This document shows, piece after piece, positions 8,024-17,416 of a stretch of DNA of 64,000 nt; the stretch's first letter is position 1; each line of letters begins with the position of its first letter. Location: positions 62,001 through 126,000 of the forward strand of contig JADJNS010000029.1 in the NCBI GenBank assembly GCA_016714225.1, in the 5' to 3' direction. The notes under the pieces are model-generated. The model searched no databases. It was not told where the DNA came from and saw only the letters and a list, made by a program, of their open reading frames with translations. Origin of the DNA: Archangiaceae bacterium. GTDB taxonomy: Bacteria; Myxococcota; Myxococcia; Myxococcales; Myxococcaceae. The position numbers and the translations under genes are program-made.

Positions 8024-9877
8024 TCAGTTCCCGTCGAGCCGCGCCAGCTCGGCCTCGAACAGGGCGCGGTCGGGCACGTCGGCCGGAGCCAGCGCGAGGT
8101 ACTTCTCGAGCGCGGCGCGCAGGCGCTCGGGGTGGGCGAGCTTCGAGGCCGCGATCGCGGCGTTGCGGTAGTACTGCGCCGGCGGGTCGTGGTGCTGGGA
8201 GATCAGCAGCCAAAGCCGCTCTTCGCCTTCGCTCAACAACGCGGGGTCGGAGGTGGAGACCTGCGCGACCGCGACCCGGTGCCGCGCCTCCCACAGCTCT
8301 TCGGCGGCCGCCTGGTCCCACGGGTCGGGCCCGGCTCGGGCCGCAGCGCGCGCGAACGCCGACTGCGACAGCTGCTGCTCGGTCTCTCTCGAGCGGGCCA
8401 GCGCCGCGGCCGGCTCGACCGGTGAGGTGAGCAGGCGCTCGGCGAGCGCGGCGGGCCAGCGTTGCAGGGTCGTGGTCGAAGGGTCTCCCGGCTTCAAGCC
8501 GCCGGCGAGATAGAACGGCCGCTGCGGGTTCGCGTCGAGCAGCTCGCGCAGCGAGAACGCGCCCGCGCCACCGGGCTCCCATCGCCCCGCGGGGAAGGAG
8601 AGCCGCGGGTGGCGCGCGACGTACCACGGGCGGGTGAGCAGCTCCTGGTCCAGCGCCACCACGTCCGAGCGCTGCCCGAGCAGCTGGGCGTAGCGCACGG
8701 CGTTGCTGAGGAGGTCGCCGCGCACCAGCAGCACCGCGTCGCGAGGCAGCGGCTCGAGCAGGGCCGCGGCGTACAGCTCGGGCAGCGCTTCGGTGGGGCG
8801 CTCGCGCACGAAGAGCGCGGCCCGCGCCGCCGAGCCGAGCAGCGCGGCGGCGCACAGCGCTGTGGCGACTCGAGTCGGGCCGAGGCTGAGCACGCCGAGC
8901 GCGGCGAAGACCATCGCCGGCAGCTCGGGGAGCAGAAAGAAGCGCGCCAGCACGGCGCTGAGCAGCGGCGAAGACATCGGGAAGTGGGCGAGCGCGATGA
9001 AGCCCGGCCCGCTGAGCAGCCACGCAACGGCGAGCGCGAGGGCGAGCGGCCGGTGCGAAGCGCCGGGGCGGGTGGCGCGCCAGGCACCGAGCACGGCGAG
9101 CGGTGCGCCCACCCAGCCGAGCGCCTGGAGCTGGCTGAGCGCGAACGCACCGAGCTGCGGGCCGAGCGGAGTCGCCGCGCCGGTCACCTCGGCGGCCAGC
9201 TGAAACGTGCCGTAGTCGGCTCGCAGCACGTGGCCGACGAAGCCGCGCATCGACAGCACGTCGCCCCACGCCTGCTCTGGCCCGAGCAGCGCGCCGAGGG
9301 GGACCAGCGCGTAGGTGCACGACCCCAGCGCCGCGCCCGCCACGACCCGCGCGCCGTGCGGCCGCACCGAGGCGATGAGCAGCGGGGCGGCCAGCAGCGC
9401 GAGCGTCTGGTGGTTGGCGAGGCCGACTCCCGCGGCGAGCCCCAGCGCGAGCGCCGAGCGCGGCGAAGGCAGCTCGGAGTGGTTCAGCGCGAGCAGCAGC
9501 ACCAGCGCCGCCATCGCCTGGTTCAGCGCGAAGACCTCGGTGCGTGTCGAGTACTGCAGCATCAGCGGGGTGCAGAACGCGGCGAGGGCTGCGGCGGTCG
9601 CGAGCAGGGTCGAGCGGGTCCACCTGAAGAGCGCGGCGCCGAGCAGGCCGGTCGCGGCCGCCGCGGCGAGGCCGGAGAACAGGTTGTAGCGGTGCGCCAG
9701 CGGGCCCCACAGCAAGGGCGTCGTCAGGCCGCCGAGCCATACGAAGAGCGGATACCCGGGCGGGTGGGCCGTCGAGAACGCGTGAGAGGCCGCGATCAGC
9801 TCACCGGCATCGCCGCCGGTGAGCCCGGGCCACGCGCCGAGCCCCGCAGCCGCAAAGGTGCCCAGCGCGAGTACCAC
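8024..9877 (-). CDS. DUF2723 family membrane protein (putative protein O-mannosyltransferase-like)
   Basis: About 617 residues from a GTG start chosen so that translation begins just before the first membrane helix (VVLALGTFAAAGLGAWPG). Extending upstream would run through an intergenic hairpin repeat. The N-terminal loop GDAGELIAASHAFSTAHPPGYPL is the DUF2723 signature. About ten hydrophobic helices follow, then a soluble C-terminal third (from about residue 420) that includes TPR-like helices. DUF2723 proteins resemble GT-C glycosyltransferases, with an Asp/Glu in the first loop; here GDAGEL supplies it. The likely role is periplasmic glycosyl transfer from a lipid donor, by family inference. 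Confidence 0.8.
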   Translation of the reverse strand: MVLALGTFAAAGLGAWPGLTGGDAGELIAASHAFSTAHPPGYPLFVWLGGLTTPLLWGPLAHRYNLFSGLAAAAATGLLGAALFRWTRSTLLATAAALAAFCTPLMLQYSTRTEVFALNQAMAALVLLLALNHSELPSPRSALALGLAAGVGLANHQTLALLAAPLLIASVRPHGARVVAGAALGSCTYALVPLGALLGPEQAWGDVLSMRGFVGHVLRADYGTFQLAAEVTGAATPLGPQLGAFALSQLQALGWVGAPLAVLGAWRATRPGASHRPLALALAVAWLLSGPGFIALAHFPMSSPLLSAVLARFFLLPELPAMVFAALGVLSLGPTRVATALCAAALLGSAARAALFVRERPTEALPELYAAALLEPLPRDAVLLVRGDLLSNAVRYAQLLGQRSDVVALDQELLTRPWYVARHPRLSFPAGRWEPGGAGAFSLRELLDANPQRPFYLAGGLKPGDPSTTTLQRWPAALAERLLTSPVEPAAALARSRETEQQLSQSAFARAAARAGPDPWDQAAAEELWEARHRVAVAQVSTSDPALLSEGEERLWLLISQHHDPPAQYYRNAAIAASKLAHPERLRAALEKYLALAPADVPDRALFEAELARLDGN

Positions 9878-9899
9878 CCCGAGTCGCGAACCGCCCCCT

Positions 9900-9922
9900 C
9901 CCTCTCCCCTCGCGGGAGAGGG
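9900..9922. repeat. REP-like intergenic hairpin
   Basis: CCCTCTCCC and GGGAGAGGG form perfect 9-bp arms around a 5-nt loop, inside a longer stretch (about 9890-9950) of the kind that translates to SPRPSPARGEG / LAGEGRGEG when wrongly included in genes. This is a common dispersed palindromic repeat in GC-rich Proteobacteria and Myxococcota. It lies between the stop of the IPT protein and the start of the DUF2723 gene. Confidence 0.6.
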
Positions 9923-9984
9923 TCGGGGCGAGGGGGCGAGCCGAGCACCCAAGGAGCGGAGCCGAGAAGAAGCTCGCCCGAAGC

Positions 9985-12719
9985 TCACTGGCGCCGGCGG
10001 CGCCGGGCGGCGAGCAGCGCCGCGACCGCGAACCACAGCTCAGCGCCACCGCCGGCGCCGCAACCGCAGCCCGGAGTGGAGTCGCCGCCGCCGGCCGAGC
10101 CGCCGGCAGTTCCACCCGCGGAGCCGCCGGCAGTTCCACCCGCGGAGCCGCCGGCAGTTCCACCCGCGGAGCCGCCGGAAGTTCCACCTGCGGAGCCGCC
10201 GGAAGTTCCACCCGCGGAGCCGCCGGAAGTTCCACCCGCGGAGCCGCCGGAAGTTCCACCCGCGGAGCCGCCAGCGGTTCCTCCCGCGGTGCCGCCAGCG
10301 GTTCCTCCCGCGGAGCCGCCACCGGTTCACCCGCGGTGCCGCCAGCGGTTCCACCCGCGGAGCCGCCAGCGGTTCCACCCGCGGTGCCGCCAGCGGTTCC
10401 ACCCGCGGTGCCGCCAGCGGTTCCACCCGCGGTGCCGCCAGCGGTTCCACCCGCGGAGCCGCCGGAAGTTCCACCCGCGGAGCCGCCGGAAGTTCCACCC
10501 GCGGAGCCGCCAGCCGTTCCACCCGCGGAGCCGCCGGCCGAGCCACCTGCCGCACCACCGCCCGCGCCGCCGCCGGCCCCGCTCACGTCGTACGTGTAAG
10601 TCGAGCTCGGGCTGGTCTCACCCGCGCGAGAGACGAGCACGGCGACCGTGCCGGTGCCGGCCGGCGCGGTGGCGATGATCTGGGTGTGGCGCTGCTCGGT
10701 GACCGTCGCGCTCTGGCCGCCCATCAGCACGACGGCACCGCTCGCGCCGAAGTTGATGCCACTGAGGGTGATGACGTTGCCTCCGCCGCTGGGCCCATGG
10801 TTCGGGCTGACCAGCGAGAGGAGCGGAGCATCGTAGATGAACGACCGGGTGTTGCTGTTGACCGCGGCGCTGCGCACCACGAGCGGCTGCGAGCCCACGC
10901 CCTCGGGGGTCGAGCACACCAGCATGGTGGCGGTGCGGGTGGTGAGCCCACAGGCTGAAGCGCCGATCGACACCTGCGAGTCGGCGCCGAAGTTCTGACC
11001 GAGCACGGTGATGGCGGTGCCGCCGGTGGTGGGCCCGTTGGTGGGGACGACGCTGGTGACCAGCGGCACTCCGTACGTGTACGGCGAGGTGACGGTTTGG
11101 CCTGCGACGTCGACCAGCACCTGCACGGTGCCGAAGCCGGCCGGGAGCGTGCACACCGCCGAGGTGTGGCTCGCAGTGCTGAGCGGGCACAGCACACCAC
11201 CCACGGTGATGCGCGGCTGCAGGCCGAAGTTGCTGCCGCTGACGGTGAGGGGCACCCCGCCCGCGGTCGAGGCACCCATCGGCGTCAGGCCGCTGATGGT
11301 GGGCGGCAGGTACTGGAAGCTGTGCGTGGCGACCTGATCTCCAGCGTTGAGCTTCACCTCGGCGGTGCCGACGCCCGGGGGCAGCGTGCACCGCGCCTGT
11401 GTGTGGCCGTACACGTTGATGGGGCAGGCCGCTCCGTTGACGGTGACGGTGCCGGTGGTGCCGAAGTTCTGGCCGACCACGGTCAGCAGCACCCCGCCGC
11501 TGGTCGAGCCCGTGGTCGGGTTCACCTGCGAGATGGTCGGCGCCGCGTAGTCGATCGGCATCGCGTTGGTGGTCTGGGCGCCGAGCTGGGCGACCACCGG
11601 CACGCGCCGGCCGACACCGGCTGGCACGGTGCACACCAGCGCGCTGCCCACCACCATCGGACTGGTGCACGCAGCGCCGCCCACCGTCGCGGTGGCGCCG
11701 GCGGTGCCGAGTCCCGAGCCGGTGAGGGTGATGAGGGTTCCACCGGCGGTCGGCACCGGGCTGGGCGACACCCCGGTGAGCGTGGGCGGCGTGAACGAGA
11801 CCGGGAAGCCCCTGCTCGCCTGACCTCCCGCGTTGACCACCGCCAACCCCGACCCGCTGCCGCCGGTGAGGTTGCAGAGAATGTTGGTGTGCGAGTGCGA
11901 GGTGACCGCGCAGCTGAGGCCCGCCACGGTCACGGTGGGGTTGAGCCCGAAGTCGAGGCCGGTGAGGGTGATGGTGCCGGTGGCCGGGAGCGGCGTCGGG
12001 AGCACGTCGGTGATGTACGGCGGCCGGCGCGAGACCGCGTTCGGCATCGTGGCCAGCTGGCCCCCTACCGTGACGTCGATGCTCTGGGCCGCGCCTTCGC
12101 CGGGCGGCGCGGTGACCACCAGCAGGCCCGCATCTCGAGCGGTGACCGGCGCCGTCGCGGCGCCGACCCGCACCGTCGCCGCGCCGGTCGGGCCGAAGTT
12201 CGCTCCGATGAGGGTGATGGCCTCGCCGCCGGCCGTCGAGATCGGCCCGCCGGCGCTCACGAGGTTGAGCGCGGGAGGGAAATACGAGAAGCCCCCGTCG
12301 ACGGCCGCCGTCTGCGCCGCCGAGTTGCGCAGCGTCACGGTGAGCCCGGCGCCCACGCCGGGCGGCACGGTGCACTGCACCTGAACGTCCGACGCCGCGC
12401 CGGGGCAGGTGAGCAGCGCGCCATTGAGCCTCACCTCGGGGTTCGTGCCGAAGCGGGTACCGGCGAGCGTGATGGTGACGCCTTCGGTCGGGCCGCTGGC
12501 GGGCACCAGCTCGTTGATCTTCGGCGCCCCGCAGCTCGCTGCGTAGTCCGTGCAGCAGTCGCCGATGCTCAGGCAGGCTAGGTCGCACCAGCAGCGCCCC
12601 GTCGACCCTGCCAGGCCGCAGCGGTTGGCGCACTGGGCCCACGCTTCAGGCACCGCGACAGGAAAGAGAGCGAGTGCAGCGCCTGCAACGACGACACGGA
12701 AGAGCGAACCGAGGGGCAT
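9985..12719 (-). CDS. IPT/TIG-repeat surface protein with GGTA stalk and MYXO-CTERM-like tail (frameshift in repeat)
   Basis: The protein starts MPLGSLFRVVVAGAALAL with a Sec signal peptide. A short Cys-rich domain (CANRCGLAGSTGRCWCDLAC) follows, then about eight IPT/TIG immunoglobulin-like domains of ~80 residues, each with a P-x-x-G-x-x-x-G-G core. A long GGTAGGSA stalk follows. In the expected frame the stalk runs into GCGCGAGGGAELWFAV and ends AARRRRRQ with a stop at 9985-9987, a classic MYXO-CTERM surface-sorting tail. A one-base deletion in the repeat array near 10327 moves the literal reading frame off this tail to a stop at 9801. The protein is probably a large adhesin-like cell-surface protein. 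Confidence 0.75.
10090..10560. repeat. 24-bp tandem repeat array encoding a Gly/Thr/Ala/Ser stalk
   Basis: About twenty imperfect copies of a 24-bp unit. On the minus strand each encodes GGTAGGSA or close variants (GGTSGGSA, GGTAGGTA). At 10321-10330 one unit has lost a base compared with its neighbours (GGTTCACCC instead of GGTTCCACCC on the plus strand), which switches the frame. Variants cluster in blocks, suggesting expansion by slippage. Confidence 0.85.
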
Positions 12720-12890
12720 GAACCGCCGAGGTTATGTGAAGCCGGTGCACCCAGTGACGATTCTCGAGGCCGGGGAGCGCCAGATGTGCGCGCGCACACA
12801 CCTGAGGTCACCGGGCTCGGGCGTGTCGCCAACCGGCGGCGGTGGTGGCAAGCACTGAGCACTCAGCCCACGCGCCGCTCGCGGTGCGGT

Positions 12891-13649
12891 ATGAGCGCCC
12901 ATGGGTCAGCGAGCGACGACGTGACGCGATTTCCGGCCGACTTCGCCGAGCTGCTGTCGGCGCGGGGCCGGCGGGTGCTGGCGGGGGGCGAGCCCGGCTT
13001 GAACGGCTCGCTGGGCCGCGAGCCCTTCGTCGCCATCGACGGGCTGTTCGACCCCAAGCTGGTGCGCGAGGTGCCGGCGCTGCTCGAGCACGGCTTCGGC
13101 CCGCGCATGTGCGAGATGAACGCGCCGGCGCCGCCCTCGCGCGCCTCGCAGCTGGCGCACGGCGAGGTGCTGCCCAAGACCGGCCGCATGATGACGACTC
13201 CGTTCGACGGCGTCGGCGACGCGGCGCTCGGCCACGACGACACCGGCCTGGCGCAGATGCTGCGCTCGCCCGCCTACCTGGCGCTGGTGCAGGTGCTCAG
13301 CGGCCGGCCGGTGCGCGGCCCCGAGGCGATTCAGGTGCTGTGCTACCGCCCCGGCGACTACGCCGGGCCGCACACCGACCACCAGCCCGAAGACGCCGAC
13401 GTGCGCGCCGGCTACACCGACGTGCACCTCACCTTCTGCACCGGCGGGGTGAAGCGGCAGCTGCTGGTCTTCGAGCGCGACGCCCACCTCTCACAGGTGG
13501 CCAGCCTGTCGCGCAGCGGAGCGCTCACCGCCTACCGCCTGCCGTTCTGGCACTACACCACCCCGCTCGAGGGCACCGCCGCGTCGCGGCGCTGGTTGGT
13601 GCTCGGCAGCTTCGTCGACGCCGGCGCGCCGCGCGCAGTCTCCCTGTGA
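12891..13649 (+). CDS. 2OG-Fe(II) oxygenase superfamily protein
   Basis: 252 residues from the ATG giving MSAHGSASDDVTRFP; longer starts extend into non-coding-like sequence. The core IQVLCYRPGDYAGPHTDHQP supplies the HxD metal ligands (H and D of HTD). GYTDVHLTFCTGGVKRQLLV is the following jelly-roll strand. A distal His comes from FWHYTTPLEG, and RRWLVLGSF provides the Arg-containing strand that would hold 2-oxoglutarate. It most likely hydroxylates a protein or small molecule; the substrate is unknown. It stands alone between the divergent IPT gene and a lipoprotein gene. Confidence 0.65.
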   Translation: MSAHGSASDDVTRFPADFAELLSARGRRVLAGGEPGLNGSLGREPFVAIDGLFDPKLVREVPALLEHGFGPRMCEMNAPAPPSRASQLAHGEVLPKTGRMMTTPFDGVGDAALGHDDTGLAQMLRSPAYLALVQVLSGRPVRGPEAIQVLCYRPGDYAGPHTDHQPEDADVRAGYTDVHLTFCTGGVKRQLLVFERDAHLSQVASLSRSGALTAYRLPFWHYTTPLEGTAASRRWLVLGSFVDAGAPRAVSL

Positions 13650-13734
13650 CGCATGGGCCAGACGCACGCCGCACCCGATGTCGCTTTTCATCGCGCGCGT
13701 AGACGGGTGGGGACAGGGCTCGCATACTTCGCGC

Positions 13735-14757
13735 ATGCGATTCAATGCCCTCGTGGCCTTGCTGCTGATGTCTGGCGCCGGCTGCCAGACTCCGGTCGAG
13801 CCGGGTGACGACGGCGGCGCTCAGCAGCCTGCCGATGCGAGCGTGGGCGACGCCGGCAGCGATGCCGGTGCTGTCGACGCGGGCAGCGACGCCGGTGCGG
13901 TCGACGCCGGTGCGGTCGACGCCGGTGCGGTCGACGCCGGTGCGGTCGACGCGGGCCGCGACGCCGGTGCGGTCGACGCGGGCACCGATGGCGGGCTGGG
14001 AGCAGCCGATGCGGGTGCGGCGACTCCCCCCAGCCTCGCGCAGGTGGGGCCGCGAAGTGCCCTCACCAGTCGCAGCGGAGGAAGTCTGCCGCCCGGCAAC
14101 TACACGGGCCAGCGCTTCACCACCGCGGTTCAGCTCGCCAGCTCCGGCACGTACACCTTCTCGGATTGCGACTTCGCGGCAGGCATCGAGACGGTGTTCG
14201 GCGGAAGCACGGTGACCCGGTCGGTCACCCTCGACCACTGCCTCTCGACGGCCATCTACTTCGAGGACGGTGGGCAGAAGAACTGGACCATTCGCTGGAG
14301 CCACCTGGTGGGCGGCAACCAGGCGCTGCGCCCCAAGGGGCTCACCTACGGAGACGTCACCTACCCCACGCCGCTGGTGGTCGAAGACTCGATTCTCGAG
14401 ATCACCAATCTCGGAACGCCGGCCGCGCACGTCGAGGCGATGCAGTCGCTGGGCGGAAGACAGATGCGGTTCAGCCGCGTGCGCTTCATCACCCTGGGGC
14501 CGTACCAGAACGGCATCACCGGCCAGACCGCGTCGGTCAACTACTGGGGGGCCGACGGCCTGTTCGAAGACTGCGAATTCCTCGACGCCAACGCGTACTA
14601 CTACACGCTCTACACCCAGGGGCCGAACAACGTCTTCCGCCGCTGCCGCTTCGGCAAGGGGCTTGCCAGCTACGTGTACAAAGATGCGAGCAGCATTCCG
14701 GCGACGTTCGTGGGGTGCACCGACCTCTCGACCGGCGGCGCCGTGACTGCGCCGTAG
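13735..14757 (+). CDS. Lipoprotein with DAG repeats and right-handed beta-helix-like domain
   Basis: 340 residues from MRFNALVALLLMSGAGC (lipobox Cys at about 17). An upstream in-frame ATG at 13678 would bury the signal. Residues of about 30-95 are an Asp-Ala-Gly/Val repeat (DAGAVDAGSDAG). The remaining ~240 residues look like a parallel beta-helix: short repeats of hydrophobic beta strands and turns with asparagine and aromatic residues (TFSDCDFAAGIETVFGG, VTLDHCLSTAIYFED, RMRFSRVRFITLG-like). Such domains usually bind or cleave polysaccharides. No catalytic residues are obvious. Probably a surface-anchored carbohydrate-interacting protein. Confidence 0.7.
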   Translation: MRFNALVALLLMSGAGCQTPVEPGDDGGAQQPADASVGDAGSDAGAVDAGSDAGAVDAGAVDAGAVDAGAVDAGRDAGAVDAGTDGGLGAADAGAATPPSLAQVGPRSALTSRSGGSLPPGNYTGQRFTTAVQLASSGTYTFSDCDFAAGIETVFGGSTVTRSVTLDHCLSTAIYFEDGGQKNWTIRWSHLVGGNQALRPKGLTYGDVTYPTPLVVEDSILEITNLGTPAAHVEAMQSLGGRQMRFSRVRFITLGPYQNGITGQTASVNYWGADGLFEDCEFLDANAYYYTLYTQGPNNVFRRCRFGKGLASYVYKDASSIPATFVGCTDLSTGGAVTAP

Positions 14758-14826
14758 TCGTCGACGTCGACGCACCGCCCCAACTGCCGGCCTGAACCCT
14801 TTCGCCACGCGGCGGCTCTCACCGGC

Positions 14827-15204
14827 ATGCCCGCGATGCCCTTGAAGACCGAAGACCTCGAAGCCACGCTCGAGAAACCCGGAGTGGTGGTGATCGACTG
14901 CTGGGCCGGCTGGTGTGCTCCCTGCCGAACGTTCGCTCCCATCTTCGACCGGGTCGGCGACCGGCACCCCGACGCCACCTTCCTCAAGGTGAACGTCGAC
15001 GAAGAGCCCCAGCTGGCCCGGGCCTTCGGGGTCCGCGGCATTCCCACGCTGGTGGTGTTTCGCGACGGGGTGCCGGTGTTCTCGCGCGCGGGGGCGCTGC
15101 CCGAGAATGCCCTCGAGGTGCTGGTCGAGCAGGTGAAGGCGCTCGACATGAACGAGCTGCGCAGGCAGCGCGCCGAGCTCGAGCCTCGCCGCGGCTCTCG
15201 GTGA
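14827..15204 (+). CDS. Thioredoxin family protein
   Basis: 125 residues with the WCAPC active site (CWAGWCAPCRTF, residues about 30-41) and the cis-proline loop RGIPTLVVF, so a complete thioredoxin fold. A Met at residue 4 is an alternative start. The C-terminal ~20 residues (ELRRQRAELEPRRGSR) are a charged tail beyond the usual fold. It has no signal peptide, so it is cytoplasmic. The arsenic operon 1.1 kb downstream encodes a thioredoxin-coupled type of arsenate reductase, so this protein could be its electron donor; that link is inference. It is convergent with the ECF sigma gene. Confidence 0.93.
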   Translation: MPAMPLKTEDLEATLEKPGVVVIDCWAGWCAPCRTFAPIFDRVGDRHPDATFLKVNVDEEPQLARAFGVRGIPTLVVFRDGVPVFSRAGALPENALEVLVEQVKALDMNELRRQRAELEPRRGSR

Positions 15205-15210
15205 AAGCCC

Positions 15211-16029
15211 TCAGGCGCTCGGCCGGAGCGCCGCCCGCACCGCGGCCTTGACCGCCGCCGGCACGTCGCCACCGGGAATGGCGCGACACAGCGACACCGT
15301 GCGCTTGAGCTGCTCGCACGCCGACGCGCACCGCGGGCAGCGCTCGAGGTGCGCCTCGATGCGCTGGCACATCGTCTGGTCGACCTCGCCGGCCGCGTAC
15401 GCCGACAGCTCGGCGGTCAGGTCGGGGCAGGCCACCCGCTCGGGCGCGTCGAGCACCGCGGCGAGCTGCGCCGAGAGCAGCAGCCGGGCGCGGTGCAGCC
15501 GGCTCTTCAGCGCGGGCACCGAGACCTCGAGCACCCGCGCCGCCTCTTCTGCCGAGAGCCCCTCGACGTCACGCAGCACCAGCACCTCTCGCGCCTCAGG
15601 TGGCAGCGACTGCATCGCCGCTTGAATCAGCTCGGCCATCTGCCGCGCGTGGGTGCGCTCGTCGGGCCCGGGGGCGCCGACCGCGACGTCGCGCGCGCCC
15701 TGCGACGACTCGATGCTCTCGTGGTCGCGCGGCTCTGCCGTCTCGCGCCGCCGCTGCTTGATGCAGAACGAGCGGGCGATCTGGTACAGCCAGGTCGACA
15801 GCGCGGCGTCTGCGCGGTACCCGTGCAGGTGCTTGAACGCGGCGAGCAGCGTCTCTTGCAGCACCTCGCGCGCCGCTTCTTCGTCGCCGCACATGCGCAG
15901 GCCGAAGCGGTAGATGCTGCGCTCGTGGCGCTCGAGCAGCGCGTTCATCGCGGCCGGGTCTCCCGCCCGGGCCCGCTCGAGCAGCTCGGCGTCGGTCTCG
16001 TTCACTTCTTTTCCGATGCCCAGCTCCAT
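15211..16029 (-). CDS. ECF sigma factor fused to a C-terminal zinc-finger (anti-sigma-like) domain
   Basis: 272 residues, about 80 longer than a plain ECF factor. Region 2 (ALLERHERSIYRFGLRMCGD and STWLYQIARSFCIKQRRR) and region 4 (LPPEAREVLVLRDVEGLSAEEAARVLEVSV) are typical. After residue ~200 comes a ZAS/zf-HC2-like segment: CPDLTAELSAYAAGEV, then HLERCPRCASACEQLKR with the H-x3-C-x2-C pattern. In most genomes this domain sits on a separate anti-sigma protein; here it is covalently attached and could make the factor self-inhibiting and redox- or zinc-sensitive (inference). Its start overlaps the preceding small Cys gene by 28 bp, implying coupling. Confidence 0.85.
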   Translation of the reverse strand: MELGIGKEVNETDAELLERARAGDPAAMNALLERHERSIYRFGLRMCGDEEAAREVLQETLLAAFKHLHGYRADAALSTWLYQIARSFCIKQRRRETAEPRDHESIESSQGARDVAVGAPGPDERTHARQMAELIQAAMQSLPPEAREVLVLRDVEGLSAEEAARVLEVSVPALKSRLHRARLLLSAQLAAVLDAPERVACPDLTAELSAYAAGEVDQTMCQRIEAHLERCPRCASACEQLKRTVSLCRAIPGGDVPAAVKAAVRAALRPSA

Positions 16030-16175
16030 GGTGACGGCCTCTTCGGCGGTTCTGCCGAGGCTTGCTCACGGCAGCGGCAACGTTGTTCGCGCGGCACGCC
16101 GGCCAGCGCCTGCTCGATGTGAGCCCCACAGCCCGACCAGGTGGGCTTACCGCACTTCTGACACTGGGTTCGCAT
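16002..16175 (-). CDS. Small Cys-rich (zinc-ribbon-like) protein upstream of the sigma gene
   Basis: 57 residues starting MRTQCQKCGKPTWSGCGAH, then IEQALAGVPREQRCRC and a charged tail. An ATG two codons earlier (MCMRTQ) is possible. The CxxC ... CGxH ... CxC arrangement could bind one zinc. I recall short conserved bacterial proteins with the same opening, of unknown function. It ends inside the following ECF sigma gene (28-bp overlap), so both are probably one transcript. It is an easily missed gene because of its size. Confidence 0.7.
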   Translation of the reverse strand: MRTQCQKCGKPTWSGCGAHIEQALAGVPREQRCRCREQASAEPPKRPSPWSWASEKK

Positions 16176-16300
16176 GCACATGCCGGGTCAGAGCCGGCTG
16201 GCCGAAAAAGGGTTCAGTTGGCGAGGTTTCGTGCGACGCAGAATCTGCGCCTCTGTGAAGCACCGGCCGCAACTGGCGCGACGCGCTAAAGAGAGCGGTG

Positions 16301-17416
16301 ATGAGCGCGCTCACCCGGCGGCTGTCTTTCCTCGACCGCTACCTCACGCTGTGGATCTTCGCCGCGATGGCGGTGGGCATCGCGCTGGGGCACCTCGCGC
16401 CGGGCGTGGTGCCGGCGCTGAACGGGCTGAACGTCGGCACCACCTCGGTGCCCATCGCGGTCGGCCTGGTGCTGATGATGTACCCGCCGCTCGCCAAGGT
16501 CCGTTACGAAGAGCTGCCCCGCATCTTCCGGAACTGGAAGGTGCTGCTGCTCTCGCTGGTGCAGAACTGGGTCATCGGCCCGGTGCTGATGTTCGCGCTG
16601 GCGGTCGTCTTCTTGCGCGACCGGCCCGAGTACATGGTGGGCCTCATTCTCATCGGCCTGGCCCGGTGCATCGCGATGGTCATCGTGTGGAACGACCTCG
16701 CCAGCGGCGACGCCGAGTACTGCGCGGGTCTGGTCGCCTTCAACTCGATCTTCCAGGTGCTCTTCTTCTCGCTCTATGCGTGGCTCTTCATCACCGTGGT
16801 GCCGGGCTGGCTCGGCATCCAGGGCGCGGCGGTGCACTTCACCATCGGTGACATCGCGCAGAGCGTCTTCATCTACCTGGGGCTCCCCTTCCTGGCCGGC
16901 ATCGCCAGCCGTTTCGCGCTGCGCGCGCTGAAGGGCGAAGACTGGTACCGCAAGGTCTTCATTCCCCGAATCTCGCCCGTCACCCTCGTCGCGCTGCTGC
17001 TGACCATCGTGCTGATGTTCTCGCTCAAGGGGCAGGCCATCGTTCAGCTGCCCTTCGACGTGGTGCGCATCGCGGTGCCACTGCTCATCTACTTCGGGGC
17101 GATGTTCTTCGTGTCGTTCTTCATGAGCCGCAAGGTGGGCGCGACGTACGGCCAGACCGCGACGCTGTCGTTCACCGCGGCGTCGAACAACTTCGAGCTG
17201 GCCATCGCGGTGGCGGTCGCCACCTTCGGCATGGGCCACGGCGCGGCGTTCGCCGCCGTCATCGGGCCGCTGGTCGAGGTGCCCGTGCTCATCGGCCTGG
17301 TGAACGTCGCGCTCAGGCTTCGACAGCGGTACTTCGCCAACGACCCGGCCGAGCTGGCCCGGGTCGCCAACTGCGCGGTCGACGTGAGCCCGAGCCGCCC
17401 CGGGGCCGCCCCATGA
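16301..17416 (+). CDS. arsB/acr3: ACR3 family arsenite efflux transporter
   Basis: 371 residues with about ten membrane helices, matching Acr3 of the bile/arsenite/riboflavin transporter superfamily. Motifs include VGLVLMMYPPLAKVRYEEL, the Cys-containing helix GLARCIAMVIVWNDLASG (the Cys is essential for arsenite transport in characterised Acr3 proteins) and TLSFTAASNNFELAIAVAVA. A GTG immediately upstream (16298) is an alternative start. It exports As(III) from the cytoplasm, alone or powered by ArsA. Its stop overlaps the ATG of the ArsC-ArsA gene, so the two are translationally coupled. No ArsR repressor gene lies next to it. Confidence 0.93.
   Translation: MSALTRRLSFLDRYLTLWIFAAMAVGIALGHLAPGVVPALNGLNVGTTSVPIAVGLVLMMYPPLAKVRYEELPRIFRNWKVLLLSLVQNWVIGPVLMFALAVVFLRDRPEYMVGLILIGLARCIAMVIVWNDLASGDAEYCAGLVAFNSIFQVLFFSLYAWLFITVVPGWLGIQGAAVHFTIGDIAQSVFIYLGLPFLAGIASRFALRALKGEDWYRKVFIPRISPVTLVALLLTIVLMFSLKGQAIVQLPFDVVRIAVPLLIYFGAMFFVSFFMSRKVGATYGQTATLSFTAASNNFELAIAVAVATFGMGHGAAFAAVIGPLVEVPVLIGLVNVALRLRQRYFANDPAELARVANCAVDVSPSRPGAAP

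Noticed and set aside
8462..10678. Long Arg/Gly/Glu-rich open frame on the plus strand over the DUF2723 and IPT genes
   Set aside because: Antisense shadow; high GC keeps all frames open. The minus-strand frames carry the recognised domains.
12785..12798. TGTGCGCGCGCACA palindrome upstream of the 2OG oxygenase gene
   Set aside because: Perfect but made of alternating CG; expected by chance in such GC-rich DNA. Not enough to call a site.
15211..15625. Plus-strand Arg/Ser-rich frames over the ECF sigma gene
   Set aside because: Antisense shadow of a well-supported sigma factor.
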